A DNA stretch of 13,951 bases from Betaproteobacteria bacterium. GTDB taxonomy: Bacteria; Pseudomonadota; Gammaproteobacteria; Burkholderiales; Burkholderiaceae_C. Below are positions 1 through 6,132 of this stretch, piece after piece. The translations under genes were made by a program, and so were the position numbers. The stretch lies in NCBI GenBank assembly GCA_009922295.1, contig RFWA01000031.1:1-13951 (forward strand), given 5' to 3'. The notes under the pieces were generated by a model that saw only the letters and a list, made by a program, of their open reading frames with translations, searched no databases and had not been told where the DNA came from. Numbering within the stretch: the first letter of the stretch is position 1; each line of letters opens with the position of its first letter.

Positions 1-1822
1 CGAAAAAGCGTCGCCGCTTGAGCAGTACACCCAAAACCTGAACCAGATGGCCAAGGACGGCAAGATTGACCCGCTGATCGGGCGCGAATATGAGGTGGAG
101 CGTGTCATTCAGATCTTGTGCCGCCGGCGCAAGAACAACCCGCTGTTGGTGGGCGAGGCGGGCGTTGGCAAGACCGCTATCGCCGAGGGCTTGGCTTGGC
201 GCATCACTCAAAAAGATGTGCCAGAAATCTTGGCCGACTCGGTGGTGTACTCCCTGGACATGGGCGCGCTGCTGGCCGGGACAAAATACCGTGGTGATTT
301 TGAGCAGCGCCTCAAAGGTGTTCTGAAATCACTCAAGGACAAACCCAATGCGGTTCTGTTCATTGATGAAATTCACACGCTGATCGGTGCTGGGGCAGCC
401 TCTGGGGGTACGCTGGACGCCTCCAATCTGCTCAAGCCGGGCTTGAGTTCCGGCGCACTCAAGTGCATCGGGGCCACCACCTTCACCGAGTACCGCGGTA
501 TTTTCGAGAAAGATGCGGCACTGTCTCGGCGCTTTCAGAAAATTGATGTGGTTGAGCCGACGATTGAGCAGACTGTTGACATCTTGAAGGGTCTCAAGTC
601 AAGGTTTGAGGAGCACCACAACGTCAAGTACGCTGTTGCCGCCCTGCAAGCCGCTGCTGATCTGAGCGCCAAATACATCAACGACCGGCATTTGCCCGAT
701 AAGGCGATTGACGTGATCGACGAGGCTGGCGCAGCGCAACGCATCTTGGCACCGTCCAAACGCAAGAAAATCATTGGTAAGACCGAGGTGGAGGAAATTG
801 TGGCAAAGATTGCCCGTATTCCGCCAGCCAACGTCTCCAATGATGACCGCAGCAAGCTCAAGACCCTGGAGCGGGACCTGAAGAACGTGGTGTTCGGGCA
901 GGACAAAGCGCTCGATATGCTGGCCTCGGCCGTCAAAATGGCACGGTCTGGCCTGGGCAAGGGCGACAAGCCGATCGGCTCTTTCTTGTTCAGCGGTCCG
1001 ACCGGCGTCGGCAAGACGGAAGCGGCCAAGCAGCTCGCCTATATCATGGGCATTGACCTGATTCGCTTTGACATGAGCGAATACATGGAGCAGCACGCTG
1101 TGAGCCGCCTGATAGGCGCGCCCCCCGGCTACGTGGGTTTTGACCAGGGTGGTCTGCTGACCGAGGCCATTACCAAGAAGCCCCACTGTGTGCTGCTGCT
1201 TGACGAAATCGAGAAAGCCCACCCGGCGATCTTCAATGTGCTGTTGCAGGTCATGGACCACGGCACCCTGACCGACAACAATGGCCGTAAAGCCGACTTC
1301 CGCAACGTGATCATTGTCATGACGACCAATGCCGGTGCGGAGACCATGAACAAGGCCACGATCGGCTTCACCAACCCACGGGAAGCCGGCGATGAAATGG
1401 CCGACATCAAACGCCTGTTCACGCCCGAGTTCCGCAACCGGCTGGATGCGGTGGTCAGCTTCAAGGCGCTCGATGAAGTGGTCATTTTGCGGGTCGTGGA
1501 CAAGTTCCTGCTGCAACTGGAGTCACAGCTGGCGGACAAGAAGGTCGACGTTACTTTCACTGACAAGTTGCGTAAACATCTGGCCAAGAAAGGCTTTGAC
1601 CCTTTGATGGGTGCGCGCCCCATGCAACGTCTGATTCAGGACACCATTCGCCGTGCCTTGGCTGATGAACTGCTGTTTGGGCGGCTCACCGATGGTGGGC
1701 GGTTGACCGTAGACCTTGACGACAAGGACGAAAGCAAGACGGAGGTCTTGCTGGACATTCAACCTCTGCCGAAGAAAGAAGGCCGCTCCAAACCAGAGCA
1801 GCAGGAAGCTACCGCGGGCTGA
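1..1822 (+). CDS. clpA: ATP-dependent Clp protease ATP-binding subunit ClpA (5' partial)
   Basis: AAA+ unfoldase that feeds substrates into ClpP in the cytosol. The reading frame is open from base 2 (EKASPLEQYTQNLNQ before the first internal Met at 47), so the gene starts outside the window and the N-terminal ClpS-binding domain is missing. About 606 residues are visible. First AAA module: Walker A GEAGVGKT at 152-175, Walker B VLFIDEIH at 353-376, and a KYRG pore loop. Second module: Walker A GPTGVGKT at 995-1018, Walker B VLLLDEIE near 1190, GYVG pore loop at 1127-1138, and the arginine motif FRNRLD. The ClpP-docking tripeptide is IGF at 1361-1369, where E. coli ClpA has IGL. These features and the absence of a long middle coiled coil separate it from ClpB. 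The C-terminus ends in a charged, low-complexity tail. In this group clpS usually lies just upstream, which cannot be checked here. Confidence 0.97.
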   Translation, partial: EKASPLEQYTQNLNQMAKDGKIDPLIGREYEVERVIQILCRRRKNNPLLVGEAGVGKTAIAEGLAWRITQKDVPEILADSVVYSLDMGALLAGTKYRGDFEQRLKGVLKSLKDKPNAVLFIDEIHTLIGAGAASGGTLDASNLLKPGLSSGALKCIGATTFTEYRGIFEKDAALSRRFQKIDVVEPTIEQTVDILKGLKSRFEEHHNVKYAVAALQAAADLSAKYINDRHLPDKAIDVIDEAGAAQRILAPSKRKKIIGKTEVEEIVAKIARIPPANVSNDDRSKLKTLERDLKNVVFGQDKALDMLASAVKMARSGLGKGDKPIGSFLFSGPTGVGKTEAAKQLAYIMGIDLIRFDMSEYMEQHAVSRLIGAPPGYVGFDQGGLLTEAITKKPHCVLLLDEIEKAHPAIFNVLLQVMDHGTLTDNNGRKADFRNVIIVMTTNAGAETMNKATIGFTNPREAGDEMADIKRLFTPEFRNRLDAVVSFKALDEVVILRVVDKFLLQLESQLADKKVDVTFTDKLRKHLAKKGFDPLMGARPMQRLIQDTIRRALADELLFGRLTDGGRLTVDLDDKDESKTEVLLDIQPLPKKEGRSKPEQQEATAG

Positions 1823-1835
1823 TTTCCAGTAAAAA

Positions 1836-1867
1836 AGCAGCCCAAGCCTCGTGGGCTATGGGCTGCT
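1836..1867. terminator. Bidirectional hairpin terminator between clpA and the substrate-binding protein gene
   Basis: AGCAGCCCA (1836-1844) pairs perfectly with TGGGCTGCT (1859-1867). Inside it AGCC (1845-1848) pairs with GGCT (1854-1857), giving about 13 bp with a single bulged A. A run of six A at 1831-1836 becomes a U-tract for minus-strand transcripts, and the T-rich ATTATATTT follows on the plus side. It sits between two convergent genes and can serve both. Confidence 0.8.
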
Positions 1868-1902
1868 AGCTATTATATTTGTAGTAAACCGGCGGCGCTG
1901 TC

Positions 1903-2946
1903 CTATCGGAACCCAACCCGGTCCAGCATTTGTTGGACCTTGACCTGGTTCATCCCGATCACTGCCACTGGAATGGTTTCGCTCTTGAAGCTGCCCCCAC
2001 TCATGGCTTGCAGCGCTTCGTTGCTGAAAGTCACGCCTTTGGCAACTGGCCACTCGTTGTTGCCGTCAGCGAAATGGGCCTGTGCGGCGGGCGTGGCCAG
2101 ATACTCCAGAAACTTGATAGCATTCGCCGTGTTTTTGGCATGGCGGGCCACAGCGCCCCCAGCGATATTCACGTGTGTGCCCCAGCTGGACTGATTCGGA
2201 AACACGATGCCCAGGCGGTTCATCGTGGCCTTGTCGTCGGCTTTGTCAGAGCGCATGATGCGGGCCAGGTAGTAGGTGTTGGTCACAGCAATGGCGCACT
2301 CGCCCGCAGCGACGGCCTTGATCTGGTCGGTGTCGCCCCCTTTGGGTGTTCGGGCCATGTTGTCTACCAGCCCTTTGAGCCAAGTCTGCGTCTTGGCTTC
2401 ACCCAAGTGCTCCATGATGGCGCCAAACAGGGACAGGTTGTACGGGTGGGAGCCTGACCGAATGCACAGCTTGCCTTTGTTGGCGGGTTCAGCCAGCGCC
2501 TCATAGGTGTCGACATCTGATTTTTGCACCGTCGCCTTGTCGTAGACCACAATGCGGGCCCGGGTTGAGAAGCCAAACCAGGGCGTTCCGCCATCCGTGC
2601 TGGTCTTGCCACGGAACTGTGGCGCAATGGCATCGTCCAAAGATTTGGATTTGACCGATTGGAAAAGGCCCTCAAATTCACCCTTCCATAAGCGCGACGC
2701 ATCGACCAGCAAAATCACATCGGCGGGGGATGCGGCACCCTCCGCCTTGAGCCGAGCGAGAATACCTGCATCATCAGAATCCACACGATTGATGCGGATG
2801 CCGGTACTCTTGGTGAAGTTCGCATACAGCGCTTCATCCGTCGGGTAGTGGCGGGCCGAATAAATATTGAGGGTCTGTTCAGCCGCTGAAACTGCCGAAG
2901 CACCCAAGACCAGGGCGCAGGCCAGTTGAATTTTTTTAAAAAACAT
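1903..2946 (-). CDS. Fe(III)-type ABC transporter periplasmic substrate-binding protein (FbpA/FutA-like)
   Basis: Predicted periplasmic binding protein for ferric iron import, 347 aa. The start at 2946 is preferred over an in-frame ATG 16 codons upstream: it has GGAG 5 nt before it and it opens directly into a classic signal peptide (MFFKKIQLACALVLGASA, likely cleavage after A21, VSA|AEQ). The mature protein begins LNIYSARHYPTDEAL, the hallmark start of the FbpA/FutA family, with Tyr34. Further on are R163 in a CIRSGSHPYN segment and the tyrosine pair Y225-Y226 in NTYYLAR, the usual ferric-ion ligands at the domain hinge. Length fits the family. No permease or ATPase gene adjoins it; it is convergent with clpA and divergent from the patatin gene, so its transporter partners must be encoded elsewhere. 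The probable Fur box over its promoter supports an iron role. Another metal or a ferric chelate as ligand cannot be excluded. Confidence 0.9.
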   Translation of the reverse strand: MFFKKIQLACALVLGASAVSAAEQTLNIYSARHYPTDEALYANFTKSTGIRINRVDSDDAGILARLKAEGAASPADVILLVDASRLWKGEFEGLFQSVKSKSLDDAIAPQFRGKTSTDGGTPWFGFSTRARIVVYDKATVQKSDVDTYEALAEPANKGKLCIRSGSHPYNLSLFGAIMEHLGEAKTQTWLKGLVDNMARTPKGGDTDQIKAVAAGECAIAVTNTYYLARIMRSDKADDKATMNRLGIVFPNQSSWGTHVNIAGGAVARHAKNTANAIKFLEYLATPAAQAHFADGNNEWPVAKGVTFSNEALQAMSGGSFKSETIPVAVIGMNQVKVQQMLDRVGFR

Positions 2947-2978
2947 GTTTGCTCCAAGGCTCCTAGTTGATAGGTTGT

Positions 2979-3007
2979 AATTTAACACAAACAAGAATCA
3001 TTATCAA
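2979..3007 (-). promoter_or_regulatory. Probable sigma70 promoter of the iron-binding-protein gene
   Basis: On the minus strand, TTGATA (3002-3007, 5/6 to the -35 consensus) is followed by a 17-bp spacer and TAAATT (2979-2984, 4/6 to the -10 consensus). This would start transcription about 25-30 nt before the ATG at 2946. The -35 box overlaps the Fur-like site. Confidence 0.55.
2987..3005. promoter_or_regulatory. Candidate Fur box
   Basis: The 19 bases here match the classical Fur consensus at 13 positions; the right part AATCATTATC is an uninterrupted match. It covers the -35 region of the minus-strand promoter, where Fur-Fe(II) binding would block RNA polymerase. It is also 15 bp from the start codon of the divergent patatin gene and could affect that gene as well. 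Matched by eye. Confidence 0.6.
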
Positions 3008-3019
3008 TAAGAAGCATCT

Positions 3020-3922
3020 ATGACACACCTATTGATTCGCCTGATTGGCGTGGCCAGCGTGGCCTTTTTTGCCGGCTGTGCCGTCGCGCCACCGCCGGTT
3101 GCGCCCCCGGAATCGCCTGTGGTGGTGGTGACGCCCAAGCGGCCACCACGCATCGGGCTGGTGTTGGGAGGCGGTGCTGCGCGCGGTTTTGCACATGTAG
3201 GGGTAATTCAGGTCTTGGAAGAGGCGGGAATCCGGCCCGATATGGTGGTGGGAACTTCTGCGGGCAGTCTGGTGGCGGCGTTCTACGCCAGTGGCAAGAC
3301 CGGCGCACAGTTGCAGCACATCGCAGAAAGCATGGAGGAGGCGACCTTCGCCGACTGGACCCTGCCCATTTTCAGTCGAGGCCTATTGCGGGGTGAGGCG
3401 CTCGCCCGATATGTGAGCCTTCAGGTCAACGGGAAGCTGATTGAAAACATGGGCATGCCCCTCGGTATTGTCGCCACTGATCTCAACAATGGACTGGGCG
3501 TGATGTTTCAGCGTGGCGACACCGCAACCGCTGTGCGTGCATCAAGTGCTGTACCCGCCCTGTTTCAGCCGGTGAGGATATCCGGTCGAGACTATGTGGA
3601 TGGGGGGCTGGTGTCACCAGTGCCGGTGCGTTACGCACGGCAAATGGGCGCGGAGCTCATTGTTGCGGTCGACATCTCCAGCGCGCCTGAGGCCAACGCC
3701 GCTGGCGACAGTTTGCAAATTCTGCTGCAGACCTTTTCCATCATGGGCAAAAGCATCAATTACTTTGAGTTGCGTGATGCCGATGTGGTCGTTCGGCCAG
3801 AACTCAACGCCATTGGCAGTTCAGACTTTGCTTCCCGCCAAAAGTCAATCGAGGCCGGTCGCACAGCGATGGCCCGACTGTTGCCGCTGCTCCGTGCTGC
3901 TATCAGCACCAAGACCAGATAG
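3020..3922 (+). CDS. Patatin-like phospholipase family lipoprotein (RssA-like)
   Basis: Predicted serine lipid acyl hydrolase with a Ser-Asp dyad, 300 aa. Residues 1-20 form a lipoprotein-type signal ending in FFAGC, so Cys20 is the probable lipidation site, although Phe at -3 is not ideal for a lipobox. A proline-rich linker (APPPVAPPESP, about 22-33) follows. The patatin domain runs from about residue 44: glycine-rich oxyanion loop GGGAARG (50-56), nucleophile elbow GTSAGS with Ser80, and catalytic Asp194 in DYVDGG. The protein ends soon after the hydrolase domain and has no beta-barrel, unlike PlpD-type autotransporters. Cytosolic RssA of E. coli shares the core but lacks the lipoprotein signal. 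Only a weak AAGAAG precedes the ATG. It is divergent from the iron-binding-protein gene and may share its Fur-type control region. The substrate is unknown. Confidence 0.88.
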   Translation: MTHLLIRLIGVASVAFFAGCAVAPPPVAPPESPVVVVTPKRPPRIGLVLGGGAARGFAHVGVIQVLEEAGIRPDMVVGTSAGSLVAAFYASGKTGAQLQHIAESMEEATFADWTLPIFSRGLLRGEALARYVSLQVNGKLIENMGMPLGIVATDLNNGLGVMFQRGDTATAVRASSAVPALFQPVRISGRDYVDGGLVSPVPVRYARQMGAELIVAVDISSAPEANAAGDSLQILLQTFSIMGKSINYFELRDADVVVRPELNAIGSSDFASRQKSIEAGRTAMARLLPLLRAAISTKTR

Positions 3923-3945
3923 TTCATCCATCAGGGGTCAAAAAA

Positions 3946-3971
3946 AAGGGCTGATCTTGCGACCAGCCCTT
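3946..3971 (-). terminator. Rho-independent terminator, best oriented for minus-strand (phasin) transcripts
   Basis: AAGGGCTG (3946-3953) pairs perfectly with CAGCCCTT (3964-3971) around a 10-nt loop. The A-run at 3940-3947 becomes an eight-U tract on the minus strand, while no T-run follows on the plus strand. It therefore ends transcripts arriving from the phasin gene, 163 nt after its stop codon. It may also help end the patatin message 23 nt after that gene's stop. Confidence 0.8.
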
Positions 3972-4134
3972 AAGGGATCCCTGAACCAAAAGGCTTCGAA
4001 AGGACCCGAGGAGACAACCTTTGGAAATTAAGCTTTCCGTAAATCTTGACTAATTGCGAGCATATCAGGGTTTACACTAATTTGGCACTGAAAATGTCCA
4101 AAAATAGCCTACGTGATTGAATCAGTTCGCCCGA

Positions 4135-4677
4135 TTAGCGCTTTTTGCTCACTGGCTTGGTGGCGTTGACGGCAGTGGCGGCAACAGCGTTAAAGTTGGC
4201 TTCGGCCACATCTGTAGCCTGCTTGACAGCTTTTTGCACGGACTCCAAGGCGTTGCTTGCGGCAGCAACTGCGCTCTTCATGACAGCCACGGCTGTTTCA
4301 GAGCCGGCGGGGGCATTCTTGGCGGCATTGTCGACCAAACCCATGAAACTCTTCTGTGCATCGGCAGCTTGGCCTTCAACGGATTTTGCGAATTCGGCAG
4401 TCGAGCCCGAAGCGATGTCATACAGGTGACGGCTGTAAGCCGCTGTTTTTTCAGCCAGGGGCTGAAGCAGACCGGATTGCAGCGCCATGAGTTCTTGGGC
4501 GTCTTTAACGCTCAAAACCGCTTTGGCATGTTCGGCTGTTTCTGCCATGACTGCCCTGGAGGCGCTCAGGTTTAGTTCAACAATCTTCTCGACACCTTCA
4601 AAGGCCTTGGATGTCAGACCCATCAGGGTTTCGACGTTGGCTTTGTGGGAGGCCATGACTTGTTCGACGGTCAGCAT
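4135..4677 (-). CDS. phaP: Phasin family protein (polyhydroxyalkanoate granule-associated)
   Basis: Small amphipathic protein (180 aa) that coats polyhydroxybutyrate granules and controls their number and size. The start at 4677 has GGAG 8 nt upstream and gives the characteristic opening MLTVEQVMASHKANVETL; an in-frame ATG 17 codons further upstream would add an unrelated basic stretch and is rejected. The whole chain is predicted helical and rich in Ala, Val, Glu and Lys, with no signal peptide. It has the phasin-type segments GLTSKAFEGVEKIVELN near the N-terminus and LLQPLAEKTAAYSRHLYDIA in the middle, and it ends in a basic KPVSKKR tail typical of betaproteobacterial phasins. It is divergent from the deacetylase-family operon. 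A strong promoter and two PhaR-like operators precede it, consistent with derepression when polymer accumulates. Which of several phasin paralogues it is cannot be told here. Confidence 0.93.
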   Translation of the reverse strand: MLTVEQVMASHKANVETLMGLTSKAFEGVEKIVELNLSASRAVMAETAEHAKAVLSVKDAQELMALQSGLLQPLAEKTAAYSRHLYDIASGSTAEFAKSVEGQAADAQKSFMGLVDNAAKNAPAGSETAVAVMKSAVAAASNALESVQKAVKQATDVAEANFNAVAATAVNATKPVSKKR

Positions 4678-4742
4678 AGGAAAATCTCCATTAAGTAAGG
4701 TAAAAAATCGTGCCTGCTTGACGATCAAGCATTTCTTGATCT

Positions 4743-4759
4743 ATGTTGCAGTGCAGCAT
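4743..4759. promoter_or_regulatory. Candidate PhaR operator 1 (at the phaP transcription start)
   Basis: ATGTTGC-AGT-GCAGCAT is an inverted repeat with 6 of 7 paired positions and a 3-nt spacer. It fits the TGC-N3-GCA core reported for PhaR, the repressor of phasin genes. It begins at the predicted +1 of phaP (about 4760), an ideal position for repression. Matched by eye. Confidence 0.65.
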
Positions 4760-4766
4760 GATGTGA

Positions 4767-4794
4767 ATTATAGGGTTGGCTGGCCGCTTGGCAA
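4767..4794 (-). promoter_or_regulatory. phaP promoter (-35/-10)
   Basis: On the minus strand, TTGCCA (4789-4794, 5/6) and a perfect TATAAT (4767-4772) are separated by 16 bp. The predicted start is near 4760, giving a leader of about 80 nt. One PhaR-like palindrome lies immediately downstream and the other 6 bp upstream of the -35 box, so the promoter is bracketed. Confidence 0.75.
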
Positions 4795-4800
4795 GTGATT

Positions 4801-4819
4801 TTTGTTGCGCTGCAACAAA
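4801..4819. promoter_or_regulatory. Candidate PhaR operator 2 (between phaP and the deacetylase-family gene)
   Basis: TTTGTTGC-GCT-GCAACAAA is a perfect inverted repeat with 8-bp arms and a 3-nt spacer, the same layout as the site at 4743-4759; centres are 59 bp apart. It lies 6 bp upstream of the phaP -35 box and 54 bp before the divergent start codon at 4874, so it could act on both genes. Confidence 0.65.
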
Positions 4820-4873
4820 TTAGAGTTGTTATCCTAAAAAAAAACGGGGCGAGCGTGGCGCCACAATCGTCTT

Positions 4874-5689
4874 ATGCAGGCCTTTTACTCGGATCATTTT
4901 GTCTTGCCTTTGCCTGAGGGGCATCGGTTTCCCATGGCCAAATATCGGCTGCTTCGTGACCGTTTGTTGGCTACTTTGCCTCAGGTTTGCCAGTCGGAAG
5001 CGCCGCGCGCAAGCGATGGCGAGCTTGCTATGGTTCACGATCCTGCTTATGTGGCGTCTTTGAAAGACGGGACGATAGCCCCGGCCATGGTGCGTGCCAT
5101 TGGTTTCCCTTGGAGCGAAGCCATGGTGGAGCGTTCTCGACGGTCGGTTGGTGCGACCATTGCCGCGGCGCGTATGGCGATGTGCGAGGGTGTGGCAGCC
5201 AATCTTGCAGGGGGAACCCACCATGCTTACGCCAACCGAGGCAGCGGGTTTTGTGTGTTCAACGATGTGGCCGTGGCGGCTCGCCTGATGCAGGCTGAGT
5301 GGGGCCGTCATGCCTCAAGACAGCGACCGATGCGCGTGGCGGTAGTTGACCTGGACGTGCACCAGGGCAATGGCACCGCCCGGATTTTCGCGGCTGACGA
5401 CACGGTGTTTACTTTGTCACTGCATGGAGAAAAAAATTTTCCGTTTGCCAAGGAAGTCAGTGACCTGGATGTGGCACTCCCGGACGGGTGCGGTGACGCC
5501 GATTACCTGAGGGCCCTCGACGATGCTTTGAGGCAGTTGTTCGCACGCTTCAGCCCGGATCTGGTTTTCTATCTGGCGGGTGCCGATCCCCACAGTGGGG
5601 ACCGGCTGGGCCGACTCGCACTTAGTTTCGAGGGGCTGAAGGCGCGAGATCGTCGTACCTTTGACGCTTGCTTTGAATCACAGACATGA
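4874..5689 (+). CDS. Histone deacetylase family protein (AcuC/AphA-type), C-terminally shortened
   Basis: Member of the zinc-dependent deacetylase superfamily; bacterial relatives remove acetyl groups from lysine or acetylpolyamines. 271 aa. The N-terminus MQAFYSDHFVLPLPEGHRFP is characteristic of the group. Visible active-site elements: the His pair H116-H117 in GGTHHAY, the GFCVFND loop (125-131), zinc ligands D161 and H163 in DLDVHQGNG, and the third zinc ligand D238 in GADPHSGD. The chain then reaches GLKARDRRTFDAC and stops seven residues later. Full-length relatives continue roughly 35-45 residues through a Gly-Gly-Tyr segment bearing the catalytic tyrosine, and no such segment exists in any frame of the following DNA. 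It may thus be inactive, altered or a degraded gene, although the rest of the frame is intact. The stop overlaps the next start (ATGA), so translation is coupled. No clear Shine-Dalgarno precedes the ATG. Confidence 0.88.
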   Translation: MQAFYSDHFVLPLPEGHRFPMAKYRLLRDRLLATLPQVCQSEAPRASDGELAMVHDPAYVASLKDGTIAPAMVRAIGFPWSEAMVERSRRSVGATIAAARMAMCEGVAANLAGGTHHAYANRGSGFCVFNDVAVAARLMQAEWGRHASRQRPMRVAVVDLDVHQGNGTARIFAADDTVFTLSLHGEKNFPFAKEVSDLDVALPDGCGDADYLRALDDALRQLFARFSPDLVFYLAGADPHSGDRLGRLALSFEGLKARDRRTFDACFESQT

Positions 5690-6132
5690 CCAATGTTGAT
5701 TCTGAAAAATTACAGCCCGACGAACGTTCGGCTTATCGGGTTTTCCGCTCAATTGGCACCCGCTGGTCAGATAATGATGCCTATGGGCATGTGAACAACG
5801 TGGTGTACTACAGCTGGTTTGATACAGTTGTGAATGCCCATCTGATTGAGCACGGCGTGCTCGACATTCAGCATGGCGAGACGATTGGCTTGGTGGTGGA
5901 GACCCAATGTAATTATTTTTCAGGACTGGCCTTCCCTCAGGTGGTTGAGGCCGGCCTTCGCGTGGCGCGGTTGGGGTCGAGCAGCGTGCGCTATGAAATC
6001 GGGTTGTTTGCGGCTGGCGCGTCATCGACCGCAGCAAGAGGGCACTTTGTGCATGTCTATGTGGACAGGCAAAGCCGGCGCCCGGTGCCCTTACCCAAGG
6101 CCTTAAAGGCAGTATTGGAGAAACTGGTATGA
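5686..6132 (+). CDS. Acyl-CoA thioesterase, hotdog fold (4HBT/YbgC-FadM-like)
   Basis: Predicted cytosolic thioesterase that hydrolyses acyl-CoA thioesters, 148 aa, a normal length for a single hotdog domain. The signature is WSDNDAYGHVNNVVYYSWFD (27-46): Asp31 is the likely catalytic acid/base and the GHVNN turn binds the thioester. A conserved VVETQCNYFSGLAFP strand pair (about 70-84) and a C-terminal beta-strand around HFVHVYVD complete the sheet. Residues 1-16 are a polar extension. The ATG overlaps the stop of the deacetylase-family gene by 4 nt and its own stop overlaps the next ATG the same way, so all three proteins are probably made from one message. The acyl chain it acts on cannot be told from sequence. 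Confidence 0.9.
   Translation: MTNVDSEKLQPDERSAYRVFRSIGTRWSDNDAYGHVNNVVYYSWFDTVVNAHLIEHGVLDIQHGETIGLVVETQCNYFSGLAFPQVVEAGLRVARLGSSSVRYEIGLFAAGASSTAARGHFVHVYVDRQSRRPVPLPKALKAVLEKLV

Noticed and set aside
599..1516. 305-codon open frame on the minus strand
   Set aside because: Antisense to the conserved AAA modules of clpA; no family features.
2947..2994. Longer N-terminus for the iron-binding protein from the ATG at 2994
   Set aside because: It would put 16 polar residues ahead of a good signal peptide and run through the predicted promoter; the inner ATG has a proper GGAG.
4046..4078. Possible plus-strand promoter (TTGACT and TACACT) in the patatin-phaP spacer
   Set aside because: The boxes are 21 bp apart, outside the usual range, and no gene follows on that strand.
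4678..4728. Longer N-terminus for the phasin from the ATG at 4728
   Set aside because: The added residues are unlike phasins, and the inner ATG has GGAG at 8 nt.
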